Positions 24,904 through 33,912 of a stretch of 64,000 bases of DNA are shown one piece after another. The position numbers and the translations under genes were made by a program. The DNA comes from DASXYG01 sp036502625 (GTDB taxonomy: Bacteria > Actinomycetota > Actinomycetes > Streptosporangiales > Streptosporangiaceae). The DNA is taken from the NCBI GenBank assembly GCA_036502625.1, contig DASXYG010000018.1:4050-68049 (forward strand), written 5' to 3'. Numbering within the stretch: position 1 is the stretch's first letter; every line of letters begins with the position of its first letter. The notes under the pieces are model-generated. The model was not told where the DNA came from, ran no database searches, and worked only from the letters and a program-made list of their open reading frames with translations.

Positions 24904-25575
24904 TCATTCGCCGCGCTCGAACCGGAAGCCGACCCCACGGACGGTGGTGATGAACTGGGGGCTCGTGGCGTCGTCGCCCAGCTTGCGCCGCAACCACGAT
25001 ATGTGCATGTCAAGGGTCTTGGTCGAGCCCCACCAATTGGTGTCCCACACCTCCCGCATGATCTGTTCGCGGGTCACCACCTTGCCCGCGTCGCGTACGA
25101 GGACGCGGAGCAGGTCGAATTCCTTGGTGGTGAGGTGCAGCTCCTTTTCGCCGATCCACGCGCGGCGCGAGTCGGCGTCGATGCGGATGCCCTGGACGAC
25201 GGGCGTCTCTGAGCTGCCGCGGCGCAGGAGGGCGCGCACCCGGGCGAGGAGTTCGGCGAGTCGGAACGGCTTGGTGACGTAGTCGTCGGCCCCGGCGTCC
25301 AGTCCCACGACCGTGTCGACCTCGTCGGCTCGGGCGGTCAGGATCAGGACAGGGGTGCCATGGCCTTCGGCGCGGATACGGCGGCAGACTTCGAGGCCGT
25401 CGAGCTCGGGAAGCCCCAGATCGAGCACGATCAGGTCGATCGTGCCCGACAACGCCCTGTCGAGCGTTTGCGGACCGTCCGGGCTGACTTCGACGGCATA
25501 TCCCTCTCGTCGCAGCGCACGGGCCAGTGGCTCGGAGATCGACGTATCGTCCTCGGCGAGCAGAACGCAGGTCAT
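24904..25575 (-). CDS. OmpR/PhoB family response regulator
   Basis: 223 residues. Receiver domain with acidic pocket E8-D9-D10, phospho-acceptor D52 (IVLDLGLPELDG) and the YVTKPF lysine. The C-terminal winged helix ends in FITTVRGVGFRFE, the typical PhoB end. It is first in a two-gene operon with the kinase. Regulated genes are not visible from sequence. Confidence 0.95.
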   Translation of the reverse strand: MTCVLLAEDDTSISEPLARALRREGYAVEVSPDGPQTLDRALSGTIDLIVLDLGLPELDGLEVCRRIRAEGHGTPVLILTARADEVDTVVGLDAGADDYVTKPFRLAELLARVRALLRRGSSETPVVQGIRIDADSRRAWIGEKELHLTTKEFDLLRVLVRDAGKVVTREQIMREVWDTNWWGSTKTLDMHISWLRRKLGDDATSPQFITTVRGVGFRFERGE

Positions 25576-25692
25576 GGCCCGATCGTAGAACCGCCGACCA
25601 AGGTTTCCGCACCCCTACGGGTGGCTTGACCCAGCATTGACCGAGAACGCGCCAACCTCGTTACACGGATACGAAGGGAAAGGACCCTAGTC

Positions 25693-26121
25693 GTGTTCAC
25701 CCCGTCGCCGACTGTGGCGCGCGCGGTGGCGGTCATGATCCAGCTCAGCCTCGCCGCCGGACACTTCATTTTGTTGCCTGACGGCTTCCGCGCGGTCTCG
25801 TACGTCGGCGTCGGCGAGATCGGCCTCATGCTGGCCGCGCTCGTGGGCGCCGCGCTCCTCATGGGCACCGACATCGTGGGTGTCTGGTGGTACGTCGCGC
25901 TGGTCGCGCTGGTCCACGTGGCCGGCTACATCGAGACGCGCCTCGTCGGCCTGCCGCTCTACCGGCGTGAGATCGGCCACTGGCTGGAGCCGCGCGACAT
26001 GCTCTCGGTCTTCGCGGGCGGCGTTCTGCTGGCCCTCGCGGGATGGGTGCTGGTGACCAGAGCCCAGGCGCCGCAGCGGGTCGCGCCCGGCGAGCGGTTC
26101 GCCACGCTGCACCGTCCATGA
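25693..26121 (+). CDS. Small four-helix membrane protein
   Basis: 142 residues from GTG 25693, with AAAGGA upstream. Four hydrophobic stretches, an N-terminal one ending before a conserved-looking LPDGFRAVSYVGVGEIGLM, and a short Arg/Ala tail. No family is recognised. It lies between the response regulator (divergent) and the iron-regulated bfd gene. Confidence 0.75.
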   Translation: MFTPSPTVARAVAVMIQLSLAAGHFILLPDGFRAVSYVGVGEIGLMLAALVGAALLMGTDIVGVWWYVALVALVHVAGYIETRLVGLPLYRREIGHWLEPRDMLSVFAGGVLLALAGWVLVTRAQAPQRVAPGERFATLHRP

Positions 26122-26184
26122 TCATCCGCCCGCCGGCCCGTACGGGGCACCCGGGCTGGTCAGACACGCACGCCGTCGGTTAGC

Positions 26185-26203
26185 TTAGGGGAGCCTTTCC
26201 TAA
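26185..26203. promoter_or_regulatory. IdeR/DtxR-type iron box upstream of bfd-bfr
   Basis: The 19-bp sequence TTAGGGGAGCCTTTCCTAA matches the DtxR/IdeR consensus at most conserved positions, with intact TTAGG and CCTAA ends. It begins 35 bases before the bfd start. In actinomycetes these sites control storage genes as well as uptake; at ferritin genes, iron-bound IdeR usually activates. Whether it activates or represses here is not shown. Confidence 0.8.
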
Positions 26204-26219
26204 ACGTTGGAGCTCCCCG

Positions 26220-26420
26220 ATGTACGTCTGTGTCTGCCACGCCGTGACGGAACAGGACGTCCGCGCGCACGTGGCCGACGGCGCGTGCACACCGAAGGAC
26301 GTCCGGCTCGCGTGCGGCATGCGCCCCGGTTGCGGGTCATGCGTCCGCAAGATCTGCGCGCTGATTGGCGACGGTGAGCGTGTCGCGGCGCCCGGATCGG
26401 CCATCTCCCCCGCAGGCTAG
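26220..26420 (+). CDS. bfd: Bacterioferritin-associated ferredoxin
   Basis: 66 residues, family length. [2Fe-2S] ligands Cys4, Cys6, Cys38 and Cys41 in the C-x-C ... C-x2-C spacing are present. Bfd binds bacterioferritin and reduces its iron for release. GGAG lies seven bases before ATG. An iron box precedes it and bfr follows by 47 bases, giving an iron-storage/release pair. Confidence 0.94.
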   Translation: MYVCVCHAVTEQDVRAHVADGACTPKDVRLACGMRPGCGSCVRKICALIGDGERVAAPGSAISPAG

Positions 26421-26467
26421 GAGTCCACTGCGGGCCGGGGGGCGGCGCGCGCCGACGGGGGAAGAAC

Positions 26468-26953
26468 ATGCGGGGCGACCCTGATGTCATCAGTGAGCTG
26501 AACAAACAGCTCACGGCCGAACTCACGGCCATCAACCAGTACTTCCTGCACGCCAAGATGCAGGAGAACTGGGGCTACACCAAACTCGCGGAACACACGC
26601 GCGCCGAGTCCATGGACGAGATGCGCCACGCCGAGCTGCTGACCGACCGGATCCTGTTCCTCGAGGGCCTGCCGAACTACCAGCGCCTGAACACCCTGGG
26701 CGTAGGCCAGACCGTCCCGGAACAGATCCGCTCCGACATGGCCCTGGAACTAGAGGTCGTCGACCGCATCAAGCCGGCCATCGTCCTCATGCGAGAGCGC
26801 GGCGACATCACCTCCGCCCGCATCTTCGAGGAGATCCTCGCCGACGAGGAATCCCACATCGACTACCTGGAAACCGAACTCGGCCTGCTGGAGGCACTCG
26901 GCGAAGGCCTGTACCTGGTCCGCTACGCCAAGCCCCCGTCAGGCGACTCCTAA
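26468..26953 (+). CDS. bfr: Bacterioferritin
   Basis: 161 residues. All ferroxidase ligands are in place: E18, E51, H54, E94, E127 and H130. Met52, the haem axial ligand of bacterioferritin dimers, is present in SMDEMRHAE. The protein stores iron in a 24-mer shell. GGGGGAAG precedes ATG 26468. It is probably cotranscribed with bfd under the iron box. Confidence 0.97.
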   Translation: MRGDPDVISELNKQLTAELTAINQYFLHAKMQENWGYTKLAEHTRAESMDEMRHAELLTDRILFLEGLPNYQRLNTLGVGQTVPEQIRSDMALELEVVDRIKPAIVLMRERGDITSARIFEEILADEESHIDYLETELGLLEALGEGLYLVRYAKPPSGDS

Positions 26954-27038
26954 GCCGTACGGGTTCCTCGGGCTGCACGGGTTCCGCGGGGCAAGCCACC
27001 CGCTAGTCGCGGCCGGGCCCCTCCGGGCGGAACTCTCC

Positions 27039-27060
27039 CCCGGGCGGAGCCCCGCCCGGG
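27039..27060. terminator. Strong GC hairpin 85 bases after bfr
   Basis: CCCGGGCGG at 27039-27047 and CCGCCCGGG at 27052-27060 form a perfect 9-bp stem with a four-base loop. No U run follows on the plus strand, so it is a candidate terminator or RNA-stability element for bfd-bfr only. Confidence 0.45.
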
Positions 27061-27065
27061 CCTGA

Positions 27066-28059
27066 AAAAGGCCGCGCTCCGCGCGACAGATTTCCCGCGA
27101 CTTTCGGTCGTCATATCCAAGGCTGGGCCGCGAGGCTGCCGCCCTTAGCGGGCCGGGTTCGGCGCTGCCGCCCAGGCTCGGCCCCAGAAAGGCCGCGCTC
27201 CGCGCGACAGATTTCCCGCGACCTTTGCTGGGCGTGTTCGTGGTTGGGCCGCGAGGCTGCGCCCTCAGCGCGTCGGGCTCGGGGGTGTCCCGAGCGCAAC
27301 CCAAAAGGCCGCGCTCCGCGCGACTGCCTTCCGCGACTTTGGCCCTGCGTACTCATGGTTAGGCCGCGGGCTGCCGCTCTCCGCGGGCGGTCTCGGTTGT
27401 CTCGGACCCGGCCCAAGAAAGGCCGCGCTCCGCGCGACTGCCTTCCCGCGACCTTCGCTGCGCATACTCGTGGCTGGGCCGCGAGGCTGACGCCCTTTGC
27501 GGGCCGGTCTCGGTGATCCCCAGTCCGGCCCGGAAAAGGCCGCGCTGCGCGCGACAGACCCCCGCGACTCTCGGTCGACATATCCAAGGCCGGGCCGCGA
27601 GGCTGCGCCCTCAGCAGGCCAAGCTCGGTGATCCTCGGGTCGTCGTGAGCGAGGCGATCAGCGTGGGCGACGGTTGCCCGAGGTCGGGCCACGTATCTCG
27701 CCACAGCGCGGCCTGTCCGCCCGGGACTCCGTACGGGGCCACACGCGGCTGCCCCTAAGCTCTCGGTCCTTCGAGGCCAGAAACGCCATAGGCGGCAGCC
27801 TCGCGGCCCAACCACGAACACGCCCCGCGAAGGTCGCGGGGGACTGTCGCGCGCAGCGCGGCCTTTGACCGGAAGCCACGCCAGGCCAAGAGCGACATCC
27901 CCGCGCCCCGACCACGAACACGCCCAGCAAAGGTCGCGGGAAATCTGTCGCGCGCAGCGCGGCCTTTCTCGGGCCGGGCTCGGGCGGCAGCCTCGCGGCC
28001 CAACCACGAACACGCCCCGCGAAGGTCGCGGGAAGGCAGTCGCGCGGAGCGCGGCCTTT
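27066..28059. repeat. Repeat array 1: eight copies of the ~78-bp repeat, five on one strand and three on the other
   Basis: No gene is seen from 26954 to 28311. Left half: five copies that read AAAGGCCGCGCTCCGCGCGAC at their left end, starting near 27066, 27188, 27303, 27418 and 27534 (periods 113-122). Right half: three copies in the opposite direction at about 27791-27866, 27891-27967 and 27983-28059, ending in GCGGCCTTT. The two sets are separated by about 175 bases of unlike DNA (27613-27790). Copies 6 and 8 are nearly identical. Apparent open frames here carry the same repeated peptide strings and are not genes. Confidence 0.9.
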
Positions 28060-28109
28060 GGGGTTGCGCTCGGGACCTCGGTCGCGTTCGTCAACGGTCC
28101 GGGTTCCTT

Positions 28110-28131
28110 CGCCGCCCCCAATTGGGCGGCG
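28110..28131. other. Perfect 8-bp stem-loop at the end of repeat array 1
   Basis: CGCCGCCC at 28110-28117 pairs with GGGCGGCG at 28124-28131. The loop CCAATT is itself part of a palindrome. It does not belong to the 78-bp family. It lies about 180 bases before the reductase gene, and its role is unknown. Confidence 0.4.
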
Positions 28132-28311
28132 GGTCTTCGCTCTCGCTCATACGGCGACTCCTGGTTGCCATGGCGGCCGGGTGACCCCGGGCCACGCCAC
28201 GCGGTCTAGAAGATTACTCAGGACCGGATGTCGAGACCCGTGTGGCGGCTCCGTCCCAGGGGCAAGATGCGGCCCGCGTGCCGCACCACGGCACGTACCG
28301 GGAGGGCAGCC

Positions 28312-28878
28312 ATGCGAAAGCTCATCGTCCAGCAGTGGGTCACCGTCGACAACATCGCCGCGGAGGAGGACGGTGGGCTCAGTTACGTGTCCGGTGAGCC
28401 CTTCTCCGAGAAGACCGACCCCGCGTTCAAGGCGAGCGTGATGGGGCTCATCGACTCGGTCGACACGCTGATTCTCGGCGCGAACACGTACGCCCAGGCC
28501 AAGGGCTACTGGCCGTACGCCGACGACCAGGGCGAGTACGGCGAGAAGCTCAACAACCTCACCAAGTTCGTCGCGTCGTCGAAGCTGGACGACGCCCCCT
28601 GGGGCGGCTTTCCCGCCGCGACCGTGACGCGCGACCCGGCCGCGACCATCCGAGAGCTCAAGGAGCGGAGCGGCAAGGACATCTGGCTGTGGGGGAGCCT
28701 GCGGCTCATGCACTCCCTGCTGGACGCCGGGGTCGTCGACGAGATCCGGATGCTGGTCTGCCCGGTGTCGCGCGGCAAGGGCACGCGCGTTTTCGCGGAT
28801 CGGCAGAACATGGAGCCGGTCGAGGCCACCGCGTTCGGGAACGGCATCGTGCTTCTGCACTACGCGATCAGGAAATAA
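28312..28878 (+). CDS. Dihydrofolate reductase/RibD C-terminal domain family protein
   Basis: 188 residues from ATG 28312, set by GGAGG six bases upstream. The fold of RibD-C reductases is shown by MRKLIVQQWVTVDNIAAEED, LILGANTYAQ, a DIWLWGSLRLMHSLLDAGVVDEIRM segment, and the closing GIVLLHYAIRK. Members use NADPH; the true substrate is unknown and it is not expected to be the housekeeping DHFR. The next gene follows by 33 bases. Confidence 0.88.
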   Translation: MRKLIVQQWVTVDNIAAEEDGGLSYVSGEPFSEKTDPAFKASVMGLIDSVDTLILGANTYAQAKGYWPYADDQGEYGEKLNNLTKFVASSKLDDAPWGGFPAATVTRDPAATIRELKERSGKDIWLWGSLRLMHSLLDAGVVDEIRMLVCPVSRGKGTRVFADRQNMEPVEATAFGNGIVLLHYAIRK

Positions 28879-28911
28879 GACCGCACCATCCAACGTACGG
28901 AAGGACACACC

Positions 28912-29367
28912 ATGGCCATCGCCGAGGACCTCGACCGCGCCACCGACTCGCAGTGGGACTGGGTCGCCGAGCACGCCCGCACGTACATCGCCTCGGGCGG
29001 CACCGAAGGTCACGAGAACAACGGCGTGCACACCCTTGTGCTCGCCACGACCGGGCGCCGGACCGGTACGCCCCGCCGCACCTGCCTGATCTACGGCACC
29101 TCGGGCGGCGCGTACGTCGTCGTCGCCTCCAAGGGCGGTGCCGAGGACGACCCGGCGTGGTTCAAGAACCTCGAGGCGGAACCCAGCGTCGGGGTGCAGG
29201 TCGGCACCCGCAGGTTCACCGCGCGCGCCCGCGTCGCGTCCGCGGCCGAGCGCGCGCCGCTGTGGACCCAGATGGCGGGCATCTTCCCGCTGTACGAGGA
29301 CTACGCGCGGAAGACCGAACGCGAGATCCCGATCGTCCTGCTCACCCCGCTGGACGGGCCCCACTAG
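28912..29367 (+). CDS. F420-type deazaflavin-dependent nitroreductase (Ddn-like)
   Basis: 151 residues. The split-barrel pattern of Ddn-family proteins is clear: TGRRTGTPRRTCLIY, YVVVASKGGAEDDPAWFKNLEAEP, then VQVGTRRFTARARV and the acidic MAGIFPLYEDYARKTEREIPIVLL. Such enzymes use reduced coenzyme F420, so the organism probably makes F420. AAGGA precedes ATG 28912. It likely shares a transcript with the reductase upstream. Confidence 0.9.
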   Translation: MAIAEDLDRATDSQWDWVAEHARTYIASGGTEGHENNGVHTLVLATTGRRTGTPRRTCLIYGTSGGAYVVVASKGGAEDDPAWFKNLEAEPSVGVQVGTRRFTARARVASAAERAPLWTQMAGIFPLYEDYARKTEREIPIVLLTPLDGPH

Positions 29368-29373
29368 CGGCCG

Positions 29374-30018
29374 TCAGCGGAGGCCAAGCGCGGGGAGGCA
29401 CTCCCGTACGCCGACCAGCTCGATGTCATCGCGCCGGACCCGCTCCCAGGCGTCCCGGGTCAGCCGCCACCGCTGGATCAGCGCGGCCTCACCGCGGCGG
29501 GTGTCCCAATCAGTGCCGTTCGGCTCGTAGCCCAGCGCACGGGACACCCGGTTGGACGCGTGGTTGTCGGTGAAGGCGTCGCTCCCGGCCTCGCGCGCGC
29601 CCAGCCCGGCGAACGCCAGGTGGAGTACGGCCGCGCGCATCTCCGTCCCGACCCCGCGCCCACGCCGCCCCGGCGCCAGCCACGAGAACGTGGAGACCGT
29701 CCCGAACGTACCGAACTCGACCCCTTTCAGGTCCTGCATCCCGACCGGCTCACCGTCCACCAGCACAACGAAGTACAACCGCCAAAAGCCCTGCTCCACG
29801 CGGCCCCGCCCCGCCCAGATGGCCCGCAGCCACCGCCACTCGCGATCGGGACTGTCCGCGTACAACGACATCGGATCATCGAACGGCCAAGGCGCGGTGT
29901 CGGCAACCCCGGCCCGCACAACGGGCACCAGCCCCTCAAGCAGTTCATCCGTCGCCCCAGCCAGCGTCACCCGCGGCGTCCGCACCTCAAGATTCAGCGG
30001 AGGATAAGTGTGGATCAC
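29374..30018 (-). CDS. GNAT family N-acetyltransferase (RimJ/RimL-like)
   Basis: 214 residues from GTG 30018. The acetyl-CoA site WLAPGRRGRGVGTEMRAAVLH and the RimJ/L-type end NHASNRVSRALGYEPNG are visible. Preceding DFDDP-like text PWPFDDPMSLY is common in this group. An open frame continues upstream but only through repeat array 2, so the start at 30018 is preferred. Substrate is unknown. It ends 6 bases after the convergent Ddn-like gene. Confidence 0.87.
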   Translation of the reverse strand: MIHTYPPLNLEVRTPRVTLAGATDELLEGLVPVVRAGVADTAPWPFDDPMSLYADSPDREWRWLRAIWAGRGRVEQGFWRLYFVVLVDGEPVGMQDLKGVEFGTFGTVSTFSWLAPGRRGRGVGTEMRAAVLHLAFAGLGAREAGSDAFTDNHASNRVSRALGYEPNGTDWDTRRGEAALIQRWRLTRDAWERVRRDDIELVGVRECLPALGLR

Positions 30019-30069
30019 ACCGGGACCGTATGCGGCCAGAGCCCCGGGCGCACCCGACTTTCCCCACGA

Positions 30070-30935
30070 AAGCCGCAGGACAGCGCGGCCTTTCTCACGC
30101 GGCCCGGGTTCCTCCCCGGCATGGCCGCCGCACGGAGCGGGCTCCCCCACAGCACGGACTCGCGCGCAGCGCGGCCTTTCCCCACGCGGACCGAGCTCCC
30201 CGCAGCCCGGACTCCCACGCGCGGCGCCCTCGCCCGCAGCCCGGACTCCCACGCGGAGCGGGCTCCCTTGCGGCACGGGCTCGCGCGCAGCGTGGCTTTC
30301 CCCCGGACCCGGGCACGACCAAAGGCGAAGCCCCGCGGCCCAACCTTGGACATGCCGAACCAAGGTCGCGGGAAATCAGTCGCGCGCAGCGCGGCCTTTC
30401 CCCACACACCCCGGACCCCCGCGGAGCCCTGGCTCCCCCTCGGGGCCGGACTCTCACGCGGGCGGGCTCGCGGCGCGGCCTTTCCCCACGCGGAGCGGAC
30501 ACCCACGCGGCCCGGCCCCCACGCGGAGCAGACGCCCGCACAGTACGGACTCCCCCGCAGCGCGAGACGGCGCGCAGCGCTGCCCTTTCCCCGGCCCCGG
30601 GCACGACCAAGGGCGAAGCCCCCGCGGCCCAACCTTGGACACGCGGAACCAAGGTCGCGGGAAATCAGTCGCGCGCAGCGCGGCCTTTCCCCACGCGGAC
30701 CGGACTCCCCCACAGCCCGAACGCCCCAGGAGACGGACTCACCGCGCGGCCGGACTCCCCGGAGGCGGACCTCCGGGGCAGACTCCGCGCGGCCGGACCC
30801 CCGGGCGCTGGGCTCCCCGGACCCGGGCACGACCAAAGGCGAAGCCCCGCGGCCCAACCCTGAACACGCCCAACCAAGGCCGCGGAAAATCAGTCGCGCG
30901 CAGCGCGGCCTTTCCCCACGCGGACCGGACACCCC
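30070..30935. repeat. Repeat array 2: three full copies, partial copies and a ~30-base companion motif
   Basis: No gene is seen from 30019 to 31002. Full copies at about 30321-30399, 30608-30687 and 30832-30913 all point the same way and end in GCGGCCTTTCCCC. Partial 3' halves end near 30093, 30179, 30299 and 30483. After several copies follows the start of a second unit, CCCCACGCGGACCGGACTCC, at about 30180, 30484, 30688 and 30914. The array lies upstream of the GNAT gene and downstream of the betaine-binding gene. Confidence 0.88.
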
Positions 30936-31002
30936 CACAGCCCAGACTCCCCAGGAACCGGGCTCTCCCGGGAACCGGACTCCTCGGGGAACCCGGTCTT
31001 GC

Positions 31003-31950
31003 TTACTTGGGGATCCAGGCTTGCCAGATGGACTTGTGGGTGTCGACCCACTTCTTGGCGGCGGCGTCTCGGTCCATTCCCTGGTTGGCGATCATGCCGG
31101 CTACGTCGTTCTGGTCCTTGTTGGTCCAGTGGAAGTTCTTGAGGAACTGGTAGGCCTTGCCGCCGGTCTTCGTGAAGCCCTTGCGGAAGATCTTGTTGAG
31201 GTCGTACGCGGGGTAGTCGCAGGCGACCTTCTTGGGGTCGGCGTCGCAGCCGTTGGTGTACTTCGGGAGGTTGATCTTGACCATCTGGAGCTGGTTGAAC
31301 AGCCACTGGGGTGTGTAAAAGTAGAAGAGCGCCGGCTTCTTCTCCTTGTACAACTTCTTGACCTGCGTGATCTCCGCGGCCTCGGAGCCGGCGTAGACGA
31401 TCTGGTAGTTCAGCTTCAGGTTCTTGATGAGCGCCTTGTCGTTCGTGACGTACGACGGCGACCCGCCGAGGAACTGGCCCTTGCTGCCGCTCTCGGGGGT
31501 GCGGAAGAGGCTCGCGTACTTGTTGAGGTTCTTCCAGTTCGTGATGTCCGGGTGCTGGTCGACGACGTACTTGGGGACGTACCAGCCGATCACGCCCTTG
31601 TTCCCGGTCAGCCCCCCGTCGACGATCGTCTTCTTCTGGTCGATGTAGGTCTTGACCAGGTCGGCGTGGCCCCAGTTCTCCAGGATCACGTCGAGCGTGC
31701 CCTGGTCGAGCGCCTGCCACGCGGGCTGCTCGTCGATCTGGGTGAGCTTCACCTTGTAGTGCAGCTCGTGTTCCAGCAGGTACGACACGACGGCGGCGTC
31801 CGCCTCGTAGCCGACCCACGAGTTCAGCGCGATGTTGACGGTCTTGCCGCCGCTGTCCGCGCCGGACGTCGTCTTCGCGGCGCAGCCCGCCGACAGGACG
31901 ACCACCATGGCGAGCGCCGTACCGCGGCGCAGCCCTCGGCGATAATTCAT
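31003..31950 (-). CDS. Glycine betaine/choline-type ABC substrate-binding lipoprotein
   Basis: 315 residues. Signal peptide with lipobox LSAGC (Cys23 is the lipid-anchored residue). The mature part follows the ProX/OpuAC pattern (ALNSWVGYEADAAVVSYLLE, DVILENWG, a WHFYTPQW-like aromatic region FYFYTPQWLF). Trp/Tyr-rich segments would form the aromatic cage for a quaternary amine. It is the third gene of a leftward operon with ATPase and permease, then stops before repeat array 2. Confidence 0.9.
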   Translation of the reverse strand: MNYRRGLRRGTALAMVVVLSAGCAAKTTSGADSGGKTVNIALNSWVGYEADAAVVSYLLEHELHYKVKLTQIDEQPAWQALDQGTLDVILENWGHADLVKTYIDQKKTIVDGGLTGNKGVIGWYVPKYVVDQHPDITNWKNLNKYASLFRTPESGSKGQFLGGSPSYVTNDKALIKNLKLNYQIVYAGSEAAEITQVKKLYKEKKPALFYFYTPQWLFNQLQMVKINLPKYTNGCDADPKKVACDYPAYDLNKIFRKGFTKTGGKAYQFLKNFHWTNKDQNDVAGMIANQGMDRDAAAKKWVDTHKSIWQAWIPK

Positions 31951-31983
31951 GATCCACTTCCTTCGGTATGGGGGTTCGGAAGA

Positions 31984-33912
31984 TCAGTGGCGTGCGGCTC
32001 GCGCCGCGCCTTGGCTGATGCGGTCGAGCATCGTGCCGAGGAAGACGATGGCCAGGCCGGAGCACATGCCGAGGCCGAACTGGTTCTGCGCGAGCCCGAA
32101 CACGACGCCGTAGCCGAGGGCGCCCGCGCCGACCAGCGCGCCGATGGCCACCATGGCGAGGACCATCATGATCCCCTGGTTCATCGCGACCAGCAGGGAC
32201 GCCCGCGCCAGCGGGAGCTGCACCTTGAACAGCAGTTGCCACCGGTTGGAGCCGAGCGCCGTGGCCGCCTCGACCGCCGTACGGGAGACGCCCCGTACGC
32301 CGTCGTTGACCAGCCGGATCACCACCGGCAGCGCGTAGATCACCGCGGCGATGGCCGCCGGTGTGCGCCCCGCGTCGAACAGCGCGACCACCGGAATGAG
32401 GTAGACGAACGCCGGCATCGTCTGCATCGCGTCCAGGATCGGCCGGATGATCGCGGCGAACACGTCGCTGCGCGCGGCCGCCACCCCGATGACGCCGCCG
32501 ATGCCGATCGTGAGCACCGACGCGACGATCACCTGCGACAGCGTGTCCATGCTGGACGACCACACGCCGAGCAGCCCGGTGAGCAGGACCGCCACGCCGG
32601 ACGTGATGGCCACCCGGTAGCCGCCGAGCACCGCGCCGAGCGCGACGACCGCGGCGACGACCAGCCACCAGGGCGAGTCCGTGAGGACCGCGCGCAATGG
32701 GTCGAAGACCCCGTCGACGAGCACCCGCGTGATCGCGTCCGTGGCGCCCCCGACGTGGCCCTGGAGCCAGTCCACGACGTCGTTGACGGGCGCCGCGATG
32801 GACACGCTCGCGCTGTCGGGGAACGCCTCGTCCGGCAGCGCCACCCGGCCCACGACGATCGCGGCCACCGCCGCGACGACGCCCACGCCCGGCAGCCCGT
32901 ACCGCGCCCAGGTCGTACGCGGCGCCGACGCCTTGGTACGGCGTCCGGCCGCATTCGTCACCCGGTCCAAGGCGACGGCCAGCACCACGATGGCCAGCCC
33001 CGCCTGGAGCGCCGTGCCGACGTTGACCTTGCTCAGCGCCTGGTAGATGTCGTCGCCGAGGCCGCCGGCGCCGATGATCGACGCGACCACGACCATCGAC
33101 ATCGCCATCATGATCGTCTGGTTGACGGCCAGCAGGATCGTACGGCGGGCCAGCGGCAGCCGGACCTTGAACAGGAGCTGCGACGACGTGGACCCCATCG
33201 ACGTGGTGGCCTCCACCGCGGCGGGCGGCACCCCGCGGATGGCCAGCGCGGTGATCCGTACGGCGGGCGGTATCGCGTAGACGACCGTGGCGACGGACGC
33301 GGCCGGGGTGCCGATGCCGAACAGCAGCACCATCGGCATGAGGTACGCAAGCGACGGCATCGTCTGCATGAAGTCGAGGATCGGCGTGACGATCCGCTGG
33401 AACCGGTCGACGCGGCCGGCCACGATGCCCAGCGGCACCCCGATGATCAGCGCGATCAGCACGGACGACAGCATCAGCGCCAGCGTCGTCATGCTGTCGT
33501 CCCACAGGCCGAGCACACCGAAGAGGCCGAACGCCACGGCGGTGACCACGGCCATCCGCCAGCCCGCCACGCGGCCCGCGACGACCACGCCGACCGCGAC
33601 GACGCCCGGCCACGTGAACGCGGTCAGCAGGTTGTCGACGATCGTGACCAGCGAGCCGAGCCCGACGGAGATGTAGTTGAAGCCGTACAGGAACAGCGGG
33701 CTGACGTCCCGATTGTGCACGACCCACTGGTACGCGGCGTCGAGCCGCGGGCTGAGGCCGATGTCCAGGCCGGACGGGAACGGGAACGCGCCGTGCAGCG
33801 CCGCGTAGCCGACCACGAGCACGGCCAGCACGCCCACCGCCCACACCGACCGGTGCGGCAGGCGCCCGCCGGGCCGTACGGCCGCCGCCGCGCGCGGCGC
33901 CGAGGTGGTCAC
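31984..33912 (-). CDS. Fused double permease of the glycine betaine ABC importer
   Basis: 642 residues, two ABC importer permease modules in one chain. Each half carries a similar EAA-type loop (AAVEATTSMGSTSSQLLFKVRLPLAR in the first, AVEAATALGSNRWQLLFKVQLPLAR in the second), showing internal duplication. About eleven or more hydrophobic helices are visible. GTG 33912 overlaps the ATPase stop as GTGA. Homologous importers usually use two copies of a single permease; the fused form is known in actinomycetes. Confidence 0.9.
   Translation of the reverse strand: MTTSAPRAAAAVRPGGRLPHRSVWAVGVLAVLVVGYAALHGAFPFPSGLDIGLSPRLDAAYQWVVHNRDVSPLFLYGFNYISVGLGSLVTIVDNLLTAFTWPGVVAVGVVVAGRVAGWRMAVVTAVAFGLFGVLGLWDDSMTTLALMLSSVLIALIIGVPLGIVAGRVDRFQRIVTPILDFMQTMPSLAYLMPMVLLFGIGTPAASVATVVYAIPPAVRITALAIRGVPPAAVEATTSMGSTSSQLLFKVRLPLARRTILLAVNQTIMMAMSMVVVASIIGAGGLGDDIYQALSKVNVGTALQAGLAIVVLAVALDRVTNAAGRRTKASAPRTTWARYGLPGVGVVAAVAAIVVGRVALPDEAFPDSASVSIAAPVNDVVDWLQGHVGGATDAITRVLVDGVFDPLRAVLTDSPWWLVVAAVVALGAVLGGYRVAITSGVAVLLTGLLGVWSSSMDTLSQVIVASVLTIGIGGVIGVAAARSDVFAAIIRPILDAMQTMPAFVYLIPVVALFDAGRTPAAIAAVIYALPVVIRLVNDGVRGVSRTAVEAATALGSNRWQLLFKVQLPLARASLLVAMNQGIMMVLAMVAIGALVGAGALGYGVVFGLAQNQFGLGMCSGLAIVFLGTMLDRISQGAARAARH

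Noticed and set aside
27066..28059. CRISPR array
   Set aside because: The repeat units are about 78 bp, the intervals are 35-45 bases and themselves similar, orientation changes within the array, and no cas gene is in the window.
27111..28121. A 336-codon frame and several smaller ones in repeat array 1
   Set aside because: Their peptides repeat strings such as CRAERGL and PSRGVFVVGPRG because the DNA is a repeat array; no ribosome sites are seen.
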